Notes: generated from the letters alone by a model not told the origin. A DNA stretch of 30,544 nt from Alteromonadaceae bacterium UBA2620 (GCA_002339125.1 DDJQ01000147.1:1-30544), one strand, 5' to 3'; shown: positions 8,211 through 16,573, counted from the first letter of the stretch. Made by a program: numbers and translations.

Positions 8211-9640
8211 GTGAGTAAGTTTGAACACCCTGACAATAACTATACTCTGCAGGTAAAACAGCTCATCGAAGAGGTGCACCCTAAAGACGATCGTCATGAA
8301 TCGGTATACGGTGACGCCAAACGATACTTCGCAGAAGTGTATGCACAGCAGTCAGCGATTGAGGAGCTACAAAAACAACTTACTCGTGCAGAACAGCAGA
8401 AAAAAGGTCAGGTAAAAGCCGAGCAACTGCGTAAGCAGATAAAAGACCTATCCGCCTCTCACGAGGATGGGCGCTATCAGCGTATAGAGCGATTGCATTC
8501 GGTGGCCAGTCAGCTGATTAGCCTGTGCGAAGGCGAAAGTTTTGAAGATACCCAGATGTTAAGCTCCAAGTTTCTGGGGACCCTGATGCTTATTACCCGC
8601 GGACCCGAACGCAATTTTGCGAGCCTGCACCAACGCTTAAAGCCACTTTATAAAGCGGTTCTGTCGTTACGGCTGGTGGACAAGGTGCACGACATGGATG
8701 TGCAGGACAACCGTTATCTGCGTTATTTAAAAGATTCCGTATTACGCTTTAAGGGCGATCGTGAACATCACGAAAAGTGGCAGGAAGAAGTGGCCATTCC
8801 TATTATCAGCTGCGCCCTGTTGCAGGACATAGGCTTACAGTCACCCGAAGCGCTGTCTATTTTGCATGGCGAAGACAACAAGCTGGATGAGTTTCGCGTG
8901 CTGGATGAGCCCACCCGTAAACAGTTGCTTAAAATTAACTTTACCCAAACCCTGGAATATCTGAAAAATGGGATGGGGATGCCGCGTTATATAGGCAACG
9001 ATAAAGCAGAGCGGGATCGTTTCGTGCAGCGCCATACCGCCCTTAACGGATTTATGCAGACGCTGATGAAAGACACTTATTTGTCGAAAAACGGCATTGG
9101 CGAACTGATAAAGATACCGCAAATCTACACGTCTATTGTGTTATCAACCAAACCGGATTTTTCCAAGAAAAACTTACCCAAAGGCTATGTGTTTATCGAG
9201 CAACTGGCCAAGAAGGGCGCACTTAACGCTGAATTAGCGAACGCATTTGTGCAGATTGTGGGATATTTCCCCCTTGGTTTTGGCGTTACCTATATTCCGC
9301 GTAATGAAAAGGGTATCGACCGCGAACAGTACGAATGCGCTATCGTTACGCGCTTGACCCCGCCCCATCCTGCCGAACCGGTAGGGCGTCCGGTAACCAG
9401 AAACCTCTCCTACATTAGCTCCGGTAGCGACGAGGTGATCAAAAGTCCAGCAATCTGTTTTTCCCGGCTAATCGCAAAAAGCTAATGCGCATAGGTCGCG
9501 AACGTCTGATAGAAATTATGGGTCAGTTATCGGGCAGCTTTACCCCTGAGGCGGTCGACGATTTGATCCCCGCCTACTGGGAACCGGCAGATTATTTTTC
9601 GTTTAAGAAAAATCAAAACCTGTGGAATAAAGTCCGTTAG
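8211..9640 (+). pseudogene. Degenerate HD/HD-GYP-like protein gene with a frameshift
   Basis: The first frame runs from a GTG at 8211 (AAGG seven bases upstream) to a TAA at 9483-9485, giving 424 residues. A -1 shift then continues to a TAG at 9638-9640 with SSNLFFPANRKKLMRIGRERL and a sensible C-terminus ending in NLWNKVR. The -1 frame has a TAG at 9425-9427, so the break must lie between 9428 and 9485. Restoring one base, for example in the A run at 9441-9444, yields about 476 residues. The middle holds ALLQDIG (Gln205-Asp206 where HD enzymes have His-Asp), and the part from LAKKGALNAELANAFVQ resembles the end of HD-GYP domains. A charged helical region, likely coiled coil, is near residues 45-85. 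It is either a recent pseudogene or a base-call error. The HD metal site also looks degenerate, so the intact protein may be non-catalytic. Confidence 0.65.
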
Positions 9641-9677
9641 GTCGATTAGTCGGCCGCTCGTTTCTTTTTATCTGATG

Positions 9678-9693
9678 GCCAGGTTCGCCTGGC
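9678..9693 (+). terminator. Possible weak terminator after the HD-like gene
   Basis: A perfect GCCAGG/CCTGGC stem closes a TTCG tetraloop, 37 bases after the stop at 9640. A short T run (CTGTTTT) follows about eight bases later, which is further away than usual. This could be an intrinsic terminator or only a 3'-end stabilising hairpin. Confidence 0.4.
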
Positions 9694-9765
9694 TACTCCT
9701 CTGTTTTACCCTTAAATTTCTTTACCAGCGCTTCGCTGTGTGCAACTGATTAATGGCAGTAAATA

Positions 9766-9779
9766 TTGATCTGAATCAA
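9766..9779 (+). promoter_or_regulatory. Perfect FNR/CRP-family box (FNR type)
   Basis: TTGATCTGAATCAA is an exact match to the FNR consensus TTGAT-N4-ATCAA. It is centred about 48 bases before the first ATG of the gbsR-like gene. A site centred near -41.5 would place transcription start around 9814, close to that ATG. This predicts anaerobic or microaerobic control, by an FNR/EtrA homologue, of the regulator and the bd oxidase genes behind it. The match is seen directly; the regulation is inferred. Confidence 0.75.
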
Positions 9780-9793
9780 AGTTCGATCTAAAC

Positions 9794-9811
9794 TTTCAGA
9801 AATTACTGAAA
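9794..9811 (+). promoter_or_regulatory. Inverted repeat, candidate operator of the gbsR-like gene
   Basis: TTTCAG-N6-CTGAAA, a perfect 6+6 inverted repeat ending nine bases before the first ATG of the regulator gene. It would overlap the -10/start region predicted from the FNR box. This is a suitable place for autorepression by the dimeric winged-helix regulator encoded immediately downstream. No known GbsR site was matched. Confidence 0.45.
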
Positions 9812-9820
9812 CTTTAGAAG

Positions 9821-10378
9821 ATGAAAATGAACATGTCACCGCTGGTCACTTCTGCTGTTATGCATTTTGGGGAAATGGGCAATCGCTGGGGATTTAACCG
9901 CACAGTTGGTCAAATTCTCGCGCTCATCGTATTACATGAAGAGCCATTGTCTGCGCAGGAAATTGCTGACGCGTTAAGTATCTCAAGAGGGAACACCAGT
10001 ATGGGCCTTAAAGAGCTGCAATCATGGCAGCTTATTAAGCAACATCACGTACCAGGTGAACGGAAGGAGTTTTTCGTTCCGGCTGGCACTATCTGGGTGC
10101 TGGCTAACCGGGTGTTCGAGGAGCGCCGTAAGCGGGAGATCGACCCAACCATGTCGCTGCTGCGCGATTTAATGATGGACACACCAAGCGGTGAAAAAGA
10201 CATTGCCGTTCAGGCCCGCTTAAATGAAATACACGATCTACTCGAGTCGGTGACAGCCTGGTCTCAGGAGTTACAGAACCTGGGCCCGGAAAAGCTCGAC
10301 ACCTTAATGAAACTCGGCGCCGGGGTTGGCCGCATTCTGGAGCTTAAAGACAAGCTCCTGCCAGCCAAATCTAACTAA
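9821..10378 (+). CDS. GbsR/MarR-family transcriptional regulator
   Basis: DNA-binding regulator of 185 residues. A winged helix-turn-helix covers about residues 28-85, with LSAQEIADALSISRGNTSMGLKELQSWQLI as helices and HVPGERKEFFVP as the wing. This GbsR-like layout with its long C-terminal helical part differs from short MarR proteins. Three in-frame ATGs sit within 13 bases (9821, 9827, 9833); the AGAAG just before the first fits the second or third better. The gene is 13 bases upstream of cydA and so likely controls this oxidase operon and itself. The signal it senses is not evident. Confidence 0.88.
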   Translation: MKMNMSPLVTSAVMHFGEMGNRWGFNRTVGQILALIVLHEEPLSAQEIADALSISRGNTSMGLKELQSWQLIKQHHVPGERKEFFVPAGTIWVLANRVFEERRKREIDPTMSLLRDLMMDTPSGEKDIAVQARLNEIHDLLESVTAWSQELQNLGPEKLDTLMKLGAGVGRILELKDKLLPAKSN

Positions 10379-10391
10379 CCAGGAGCCCATT

Positions 10392-11759
10392 GTGGATGCA
10401 TTGTTACTGTCCAGGCTACAGTTTGCCCTGAACATCAGTTTTCATATTCTCTTCCCTACCATCACTATCGCGCTGGGATGGTTCTTATTTTATTTTAAAC
10501 TTCGCTCAAACCTGAGTGGGCATCCGGTATGGATGCGGATTTACCGTTTCTGGGTACGGGTATTTGCCCTCACCTTTGCATTAGGCGTTGTGTCGGGCGT
10601 TACCATGTCTTTTCAGTTCGGCACTAACTGGCCTGGTTTTATGGAAAAAGCCGGTAATATTGCTGGCCCGCTGCTGGGCTATGAAGTGCTTACCGCCTTT
10701 TTCCTGGAAGCTACCTTTCTGGGCATCATGCTGTTTGGTATGCGCCGGGTGCCTAACTGGTTACACACGCTGGCAACCTTTGTAGTGGCCGCAGGTACCA
10801 CGTTATCAGCGTTCTGGATCCTGTCACTCAACAGCTGGTTGCATACTCCTCAGGGTCACGAAGTGATAGACGGGGTAATCTACGCTAAAGACTGGTCGGC
10901 TATCATCTTTAATCCTTCTTTCCCTTATCGGTTCAGCCATATGTTGCTGGCTTCCGGGCTCACTGCCAGCTTTTTAATCGCGGGATTATCAGCTTATCGT
11001 CTGCTTATTGGCGATAACAAAATTGCCCCGAAGCTGGCCCTTAAAACGGCTACTTATACTGCGGCGGTGCTAATTCCGTTACAAATTCTGGCTGGCGATA
11101 TGCACGGCCTGAACACCCTAGAGCATCAGCCGCAAAAAGTGGCAGCTATGGAAGGGGTTTGGGAAACCGAGCAAGGTGCGCCGTTGCTGTTATTTGCTAT
11201 TCCGGACGAACAGGAGCGAACCAACCATGCCGAGCTTGCCATTCCAAATCTGGCCAGTTTCATTCTTACCCATGAACTGGATGGTGAAATTAAGGGTTTA
11301 AATGAATTTCGCGGTGAGCATCCGCCTGTAGCGCCGGTGTTTTACTCCTTCAGGGTAATGGTAGGTATGGGCATACTCATGCTGTTTGCTGCCTGGGCGG
11401 GTTCTTATTATTTGTTCCGCCGGGGTGAATTGCCCGACTGGTTAGGCAAGCTGTTTATCGCTATGAGCTTTAGTGGCTGGGTTGCAACCCTGGCTGGCTG
11501 GTATGTCACCGAAGTAGGCCGTCAGCCCTACCTGGTAAGCGGTGTTTTGCGTACCGCTGATGCTGTTACCGGTTTACCACCGCAGAATATCGGCTTGTCA
11601 TTTGCCCTTTACGCGGTGATCTACGCTGTGCTTATGGTGGCTTATATCCGCACGTTGACCTTGATGTGCCGGAAGTCTGTGGGGATAGAAGAGATCAGCA
11701 AGGGAGACGCTGACGAAAGACATACCAATAAACTCGATATTGCCAGCAGTAACGCTTAG
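10392..11759 (+). CDS. cydA: Cytochrome bd-type ubiquinol oxidase subunit I (CIO type)
   Basis: Quinol oxidase subunit of 455 residues from a GTG start with AGGAG six bases upstream; it is shorter than the 522-residue E. coli CydA. Haem ligands are His18 (b595), His183 (b558) and Met323 in FRVMVG (b558). Glu98 and Glu106 in GYEVLTAFFLEATF line the proton path. The Q loop has QPQKVAAMEG with Lys249 and Glu254, but the long insertion of E. coli CydA is missing, as in cyanide-insensitive oxidases. The usual GRQPW reads GRQPY (376-380). About nine membrane helices are visible. It would reduce oxygen to water at the inner membrane. Confidence 0.95.
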   Translation: MDALLLSRLQFALNISFHILFPTITIALGWFLFYFKLRSNLSGHPVWMRIYRFWVRVFALTFALGVVSGVTMSFQFGTNWPGFMEKAGNIAGPLLGYEVLTAFFLEATFLGIMLFGMRRVPNWLHTLATFVVAAGTTLSAFWILSLNSWLHTPQGHEVIDGVIYAKDWSAIIFNPSFPYRFSHMLLASGLTASFLIAGLSAYRLLIGDNKIAPKLALKTATYTAAVLIPLQILAGDMHGLNTLEHQPQKVAAMEGVWETEQGAPLLLFAIPDEQERTNHAELAIPNLASFILTHELDGEIKGLNEFRGEHPPVAPVFYSFRVMVGMGILMLFAAWAGSYYLFRRGELPDWLGKLFIAMSFSGWVATLAGWYVTEVGRQPYLVSGVLRTADAVTGLPPQNIGLSFALYAVIYAVLMVAYIRTLTLMCRKSVGIEEISKGDADERHTNKLDIASSNA

Positions 11760-11768
11760 GAGCCAGAC

Positions 11769-12779
11769 ATGCCATTTGAATCACTCTCTGTTACCGCGCT
11801 GGGCAATATCTACCTGGGACTGTTGGCGCTCGCGGTATTGTTATACGCCATACTCGACGGCTACGACCTGGGCGTAGGGGTGTTATTTCCACCTCATAAC
11901 GAACAGTTTAAAGACGATATGATAGCCTCCATCGGCCCGTACTGGGATGCCAATGAAACCTGGTTAGTACTGGCGGTGGGCATTTTACTGATTGCTTTTC
12001 CCGAGGCTCACAGCCAGATTCTGCAAACACTGTATTTGCCGGCCACCTTTATGTTGCTGGGGCTTATTCTGCGTGGCGTCTCTTTTGATTTTCGCGCTAA
12101 AGTACCCCATAACAAAAAGCCCAAGTGGGATACCTGCTTTAAATACGGCTCAATACTTACCACGTTATCCCAGGGCTATATGCTGGGTATCTGGGTTACC
12201 GGATTGCGCACCGATATCTATGCCCAGGGCTTTGCGTTACTGGCCGCGTTTGGGGTAACCGCCGCCTATGCATTTATTGGTGCCTGCTGGTTGATCCTCA
12301 AATCCGAAGGAGACTTACAGGCCAAAGCCTTTTACTGGGCGAAGCGCTGCCTGTTGGTGCTGGCCAGCGGCATCCTGGCCGTGAGCCTGCTTAACCTTAC
12401 CCTGCATGATGAAGTGCGGGTGCTGTGGCTGGAAAGCCCGGTGGGTTGGGTGTTAATGACTATCCCGCTAACCTGTTTTGCGCTGTTGTTGTTATGCAGT
12501 GTGGTACTGAAAAAGCTCCCTGAAGCCGGCGGTAAAGGGGAATGGTTACCCTTTGCCATTGCCTTGCTGATTTTTGGCTTATGCTTTGCTGCGTTTGGTA
12601 TCAGTTACTACCCGTACGTGGTACCAGGAAAACTGGCGTTTATGGATGTGCTCAGCGATGGTAACTCATTGCGATTTCTGCTGGTGGGCGCGGTTGTGGT
12701 AGTGCCCTGTATTTTAGCTTATACCGTGCTGGTGTATCGCATTTTTGCCGGCAAATCGGAGAAGCTGTCCTATTATTAG
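11769..12779 (+). CDS. cydB: Cytochrome bd-type ubiquinol oxidase subunit II
   Basis: Membrane subunit of 336 residues with about nine hydrophobic helices; it begins with YAILDGYDLGVGVLFP, the conserved first-helix signature of CydB/CioB. GPYWDANETWLVLAVG and FPEAHSQILQTLYLP are further family segments. It partners with subunit I to form the quinol oxidase core. The AGGAG used as ribosome site overlaps the cydA stop codon, nine bases before the ATG, indicating an operon. I looked for a CydX/CioZ-like small subunit in the following 260 bases and found no frame with a ribosome site and one hydrophobic helix. Confidence 0.95.
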   Translation: MPFESLSVTALGNIYLGLLALAVLLYAILDGYDLGVGVLFPPHNEQFKDDMIASIGPYWDANETWLVLAVGILLIAFPEAHSQILQTLYLPATFMLLGLILRGVSFDFRAKVPHNKKPKWDTCFKYGSILTTLSQGYMLGIWVTGLRTDIYAQGFALLAAFGVTAAYAFIGACWLILKSEGDLQAKAFYWAKRCLLVLASGILAVSLLNLTLHDEVRVLWLESPVGWVLMTIPLTCFALLLLCSVVLKKLPEAGGKGEWLPFAIALLIFGLCFAAFGISYYPYVVPGKLAFMDVLSDGNSLRFLLVGAVVVVPCILAYTVLVYRIFAGKSEKLSYY

Positions 12780-12809
12780 GCGCTGTTATCTCCGGGTTGG
12801 TATTTACCG

Positions 12810-12871
12810 CCGGCTCTCTTCTCAAATCAGAATGGCCTTACTGGGAAAGGGTTACTTGAGAAGAAAGCCGG
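12810..12871 (+). repeat. 16-bp imperfect inverted repeat downstream of cydB
   Basis: Arms at 12810-12825 and 12856-12871 pair over 16 positions with one G-U-type mismatch. They are separated by 30 bases that contain a further CCTT/AAGG pairing. No T tract follows the right arm, so it is not a standard intrinsic terminator. It may protect the 3' end of the oxidase transcript, or be a remnant of a short palindromic repeat. Confidence 0.55.
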
Positions 12872-13047
12872 TGTGATAACCGCTAAACCGGATTATTCTG
12901 GTAACTAACCGTTTTCAGATGATTCGTATACCTCTGATTTTAATTAAATGGTAAAGTTGCCAACTATCCCTTTTTTAACTGATTCCGCTGTTGATTTGGT
13001 TAGAAAAAACAACACGACAGAAGATAATAATTGCCAGGGAGGCAACT

Positions 13048-14685
13048 ATGCGTTTATCTAAACTCGCGGCAGTCATCGTCGCAACCATTTCTTTTTCAGG
13101 GTTAACTGCATGCGGTGGCGGCTCCAACTCCAACTCTTCGGGTCCTGCACCCACGCCAACACCTACTCCAACCGGGCCATCATGGCAACCAGGCGTATTT
13201 GCCTCAGCATCGTCGCTGGAGGCGAAGTGCGAATCGCCACGAACCGGTATTGATCCTTTCACCGGCCAGCAGTACCCGGATGAGGCGGGCAGTAGTCTGG
13301 AGGAAAAGCTGTGGCTTCGTAGCTGGACCAACGAGACCTATCTCTGGTACGACGAAGTGGATGATAACAATCCGGCCAATTATTCAGTATTAGGATATTT
13401 TGACCAGTTAAAAACGACTGCGACCACGCCAAGCGGTACCCCAAAAGACAATTTTCATTTTTATCAACCTACCGATGAGTACAACGAACTGACGCAAAGT
13501 GGTGTTTCATCAGGTTATGGATTTGACTGGGAGTTTGTGCGAAATACCTCGCCAAGAGAGTTAGTAGTCAGATTTGCCGAACCCGGCTCGCCTGCTGATC
13601 TGGCTGGCATCCCGCGGGGCGCGTCAGTAAAGCTGGTTAATGGCATCGATTTTGTTAATACCAACAGTAGCACCGATATCGATGCGCTGAATGATGCGCT
13701 GTTCCCTGCCGATAATGGCACTACTACCAGTTTTGTGTTTGAACTCGTTAATGGTGATGAACTGGCAGTGGATGTAACCTCAGCAGACGTTCAGGTATCG
13801 CCGGTGCAGCATGTTCAGGTATTAGACACGCCCGCTGGCAGAACGGGGTATTTTCAGTTCAATACCTTTATCCGAACCGCCCAGTATGATCTGATTGACG
13901 CTTTTGATGGATTCATCGATGAAAACGTCACCGAACTGGTTATCGACCTGCGTTATAATGGCGGCGGCTTATTGTCTCTGGCATCTCAGCTGTCTTACAT
14001 GGTGGCGGGTCCTGCCCAGACCAACAATGCTTATTTTGAAACCCTGCAATTCAATGATAAATCGCCAAACAGGGATCCGGTTACCGGCAATGTTATTCAG
14101 CCCACACCCTTTTACAGCAATGAAATAGACTACAACGCCGGCCGTTTACTCAGTGCGGTGCTACCGAGCCTGTCATTAACCCGGGTATTCATATTGACCA
14201 CCGGTTCGTCTTGCTCGGCGAGTGAGTCAGTTATCAATGCGCTGCGTGGGATCGACGTAGAAGTTGTGCAGATAGGTTCAACCACCTGCGGCAAGCCTTA
14301 TGGCTATTATCCGACGGATAACTGCGGAACTACCTATTTCTCCATTCAGTTTCAGGGCATAAATTATAAAGGATTTGGCGATTATGCCGACGGCTTCATT
14401 CCTACCGAGACACCTAACTATGGCTATGAAGTGCCTGGCTGTGCAGTAGACGATGACTTTAGCCATCCGCTGGGCGATCCTGCTGAAGGCATGCTCTCGA
14501 CGGCACTGGCATACGCTGAAACCGGGTCCTGTCCTCAGCCCGTCAATCCGGCACCGGTGTCACCTGATGCGGTTAACGCGCAGAGTTCGGAGTCTTCACT
14601 GGCTATTGAAAATCCACTCACTCTCAAAGAACGTCTCATTCTGCAAAACAAAATCAATGAGCCCATTGTGACGGAGCAAGAGTAA
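13048..14685 (+). CDS. S41-family protease lipoprotein with PDZ domain
   Basis: Exported serine protease of the C-terminal-processing (S41) type, 545 residues. The signal peptide ends in the lipobox LTAC with Cys22, followed by a Gly/Ser/Asn stretch and a PTPTPTPTG linker. A PDZ-like region lies around residues 170-235 (VRFAEPGSPADLAGIPRG). The Ser-Lys dyad is visible as Ser390 in SSCSASES and Lys416 in TCGKPYG, 26 residues apart as in Tsp/Prc. It would sit on a periplasmic membrane face or the outer membrane. The ATG at 13048 has AGGGAGG upstream; the in-frame extension from 12991 lacks support. Its stop overlaps the next gene by one base. Confidence 0.88.
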   Translation: MRLSKLAAVIVATISFSGLTACGGGSNSNSSGPAPTPTPTPTGPSWQPGVFASASSLEAKCESPRTGIDPFTGQQYPDEAGSSLEEKLWLRSWTNETYLWYDEVDDNNPANYSVLGYFDQLKTTATTPSGTPKDNFHFYQPTDEYNELTQSGVSSGYGFDWEFVRNTSPRELVVRFAEPGSPADLAGIPRGASVKLVNGIDFVNTNSSTDIDALNDALFPADNGTTTSFVFELVNGDELAVDVTSADVQVSPVQHVQVLDTPAGRTGYFQFNTFIRTAQYDLIDAFDGFIDENVTELVIDLRYNGGGLLSLASQLSYMVAGPAQTNNAYFETLQFNDKSPNRDPVTGNVIQPTPFYSNEIDYNAGRLLSAVLPSLSLTRVFILTTGSSCSASESVINALRGIDVEVVQIGSTTCGKPYGYYPTDNCGTTYFSIQFQGINYKGFGDYADGFIPTETPNYGYEVPGCAVDDDFSHPLGDPAEGMLSTALAYAETGSCPQPVNPAPVSPDAVNAQSSESSLAIENPLTLKERLILQNKINEPIVTEQE

Positions 14686-15071
14686 TGCAAAAGCGGATGC
14701 TAACCGGGCTTTGGGCCTGCGCGTCACTGGTAGTTGCCAGTGGCTGCGCGCAAACGAGTGATACCGAGCTTTATCCTGCCACTGTAGTTGCCCTGACTAA
14801 TCAGCAGAAAGTGCAGATAGAGAGGGTTATCAGTGATTGGTTTGGTGGAACCAAAGTTACTCTGGCTGACGATGTGTTTACGAACTCTTCGTTAGTAACC
14901 ATCGAGCGACGGGGGCATGTGGATAGTCAGGGGAGACTGGTTGAAGGTCGTCATAACAATCAGGCTTATTCGTTCACCTTATATAAAAAAGGGACGCAGT
15001 GCCTGCTGAGTAATGATGGAACGGGTCAAAAAATTGCGCTTGATAATCTTGAGTGTGTGGCCACTGAGTAA
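14685..15071 (+). CDS. Small lipoprotein coupled to the S41 protease
   Basis: Exported lipoprotein of 128 residues. The signal peptide ends in VASGC (lipobox SGC, Cys21). I do not recognise the mature domain. It has a central TNQQKVQIERVISDWFGG segment and two further cysteines (CLLSNDG and LECVATE) that could form a disulfide. The ATG shares its A with the protease stop (TAATG), so the two are translationally coupled, and it is plausibly an accessory or inhibitor of that protease. A strong terminator follows immediately. Confidence 0.75.
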   Translation: MQKRMLTGLWACASLVVASGCAQTSDTELYPATVVALTNQQKVQIERVISDWFGGTKVTLADDVFTNSSLVTIERRGHVDSQGRLVEGRHNNQAYSFTLYKKGTQCLLSNDGTGQKIALDNLECVATE

Positions 15072-15076
15072 TCATA

Positions 15077-15127
15077 AGACGCTCAGAAAACCATTAATAT
15101 GGGTTCTGAGCGTCTATGGTTTTATTT
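15077..15127 (+). terminator. Intrinsic terminator between convergent genes
   Basis: A perfect 12-bp stem (AGACGCTCAGAA with its complement, 15077-15088 and 15104-15115) encloses a 15-base loop and is followed by ATGGTTTTATTT. It ends the S41/lipoprotein transcript and lies directly against the stop of the convergent nuclease gene. It may stop transcription from both sides. Confidence 0.85.
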
Positions 15128-15919
15128 GGCAAACACTTCGTTCAGGTAGTGTGCAATGCGGATGCCGGCCTGCTGCAGGCGACGTTTGGCAGTGGGGATA
15201 TGATCGTAAAGATAATCATAAGCCATGCGGTTGGCATCTTCAGGGTAGATGGTGTCACGGATTTTTGTGCTCTCGGTGATCCACACTTCCGGATCTGTTG
15301 AGTGCCAGGTTTCTATGTCTTGCGCCGTGATCTTTTTGTCGAGCCAGTCGGTCCACTCGGTATAAGACAGCTCTTTTTGACCAATCATTTGCGAATCCCA
15401 CACGCGGTGGAGGTTAGAATCCTGCCAGAAGAATCGTACTTTAACGTCGTTACCACCACGATCGGTGCCGTTACCAGCATGAAGTGGCTGATGCAGGTCG
15501 CCGATGATATGCACGATAAAGCGTAGTGCCAGCTGTTTGTCTGCTTTAGACGCCTTGCTGTCTTCAAGCGTGGCGCGGAACTGATTTAATGCGGTGACCG
15601 CATCGCCTTCTTCTGGCGCTTTTACTTCATGGTAGTGCTTGTCTTCGGGAACAGTAACGTAATGCCAGGGTGAGGCAGTCTTCTGCCAGAACTCCGAAGG
15701 GTTCGACTTCATATCGTCAGGGTATGTGGAAGCTTCCGCGAGCGATTCGAGTGGCAGCAGCGCTTCTATTTGCTGTTTGGCTTCGGCTGAAAGGTGACGC
15801 TCGGCAATGGCTCCGGATACGCGGTGGCCGGTTTGGCCCCAGCCAAAAGCGGGTAGGCTTAGAACTGATGAAGCTAAGAGAAGTAGTGCAACAGGGGCGT
15901 TTTTAGCGCGTGTTATCAT
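15122..15919 (-). CDS. S1/P1-type secreted nuclease
   Basis: Zinc-dependent, single-strand-preferring nuclease of 265 residues. Its signal peptide ends before Trp27, the N-terminal Trp whose amino group binds zinc in this family (GWGQTGHR). Other ligands are visible: the Asp in STYPDD, the His in SPWHYVTVP, HIIGDLHQPLHAG with two His and an Asp, and the HRVWDS pair. It is probably periplasmic or secreted and scavenges nucleotides or phosphate. I start at the ATG at 15919, with AAAGGA upstream; a TTG six codons earlier is unlikely. It is probably a single-gene unit, as ubiX starts only 34 bases upstream but reads through a separate ribosome site. Confidence 0.92.
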   Translation of the reverse strand: MITRAKNAPVALLLLASSVLSLPAFGWGQTGHRVSGAIAERHLSAEAKQQIEALLPLESLAEASTYPDDMKSNPSEFWQKTASPWHYVTVPEDKHYHEVKAPEEGDAVTALNQFRATLEDSKASKADKQLALRFIVHIIGDLHQPLHAGNGTDRGGNDVKVRFFWQDSNLHRVWDSQMIGQKELSYTEWTDWLDKKITAQDIETWHSTDPEVWITESTKIRDTIYPEDANRMAYDYLYDHIPTAKRRLQQAGIRIAHYLNEVFAK

Positions 15920-15953
15920 TTTAATTTTCCTTTGCAAATATAAATCCGTCGGG

Positions 15954-16565
15954 TTACTTATTTTGATAGCCCCAGCGTTCCATCAATGTCTGGTCTACGC
16001 CGATATGGTCGAGTATACGAGCTACGACAAAATCAATTAAATCACTGATTTGTTGGGGCTGATGGTAAAAGCCGGGTGAGGCGGGCATGATAGTAGCGCC
16101 CATTTGTGACAGTTTGAGCATGTTCTCCAGATGAATGCTCGATAGCGGCATTTCCCGGGTTACCAGAATTAGCTGCCCGCGCTCTTTTAGTACGACATCC
16201 GCAGCACGCTCAATCAGGTTGTCACAAGCGCCTACCGCGATGGACGACAAAGTACCGGTAGAGCAGGGGCAAACGACCATTTGCTTTGGAGCCGCGGAGC
16301 CGGATGCAACCGGTGAAAACCACTCTTCTTTACCGCATACCCGGATCTGCCCGGGATTGGCGTTAAAGCGTTCTGTAAAAAATGCGCTGGCTGCCTCGGG
16401 TTGAGCCGGGATCTTCATGTCTTCCTCGGTGGCAAATACCACTTTTGCAGCGGAAGATATCAGTACAAAAACGTCATACTGAGCCACAACCAGTTGCTCC
16501 AGTAAGCGAAGTGCATAGGGCGCACCTGATGCGCCGGTGATTGCCAGGGTGATGGTTTTTTTCAT
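15954..16565 (-). CDS. ubiX: Flavin prenyltransferase UbiX
   Basis: Attaches a dimethylallyl group to FMN to make prenyl-FMN, the cofactor of UbiD decarboxylase in ubiquinone synthesis. The 203-residue length is normal. The N-terminal AITGASGAPYALRLLE is the FMN-phosphate loop. CPCSTGTLSSIAVGACDNLIERAADVVLKE and LVTREMPLSSIHLENMLKLSQMGATIMP are family signatures that include the catalytic Ser/Arg/Glu region. It starts 8 bases after the mpl stop and forms an operon with it, an arrangement common in gammaproteobacteria. Confidence 0.95.
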   Translation of the reverse strand: MKKTITLAITGASGAPYALRLLEQLVVAQYDVFVLISSAAKVVFATEEDMKIPAQPEAASAFFTERFNANPGQIRVCGKEEWFSPVASGSAAPKQMVVCPCSTGTLSSIAVGACDNLIERAADVVLKERGQLILVTREMPLSSIHLENMLKLSQMGATIMPASPGFYHQPQQISDLIDFVVARILDHIGVDQTLMERWGYQNK

Positions 16566-16573
16566 GGTAACTC

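Noticed and set aside
10326..10391. Upstream extension of cydA into the regulator gene
   Set aside because: The GTG at 10392 has AGGAG at the right spacing and gives the normal bd-oxidase N-terminus.
12832..12876. Short frame MALLGKGYLRRKPV as a possible CydX-like subunit
   Set aside because: No ribosome site and no hydrophobic helix; it lies inside the inverted repeat.
12919..12954. Frame MIRIPLILIKW before the S41 gene
   Set aside because: Eleven codons with no ribosome site.
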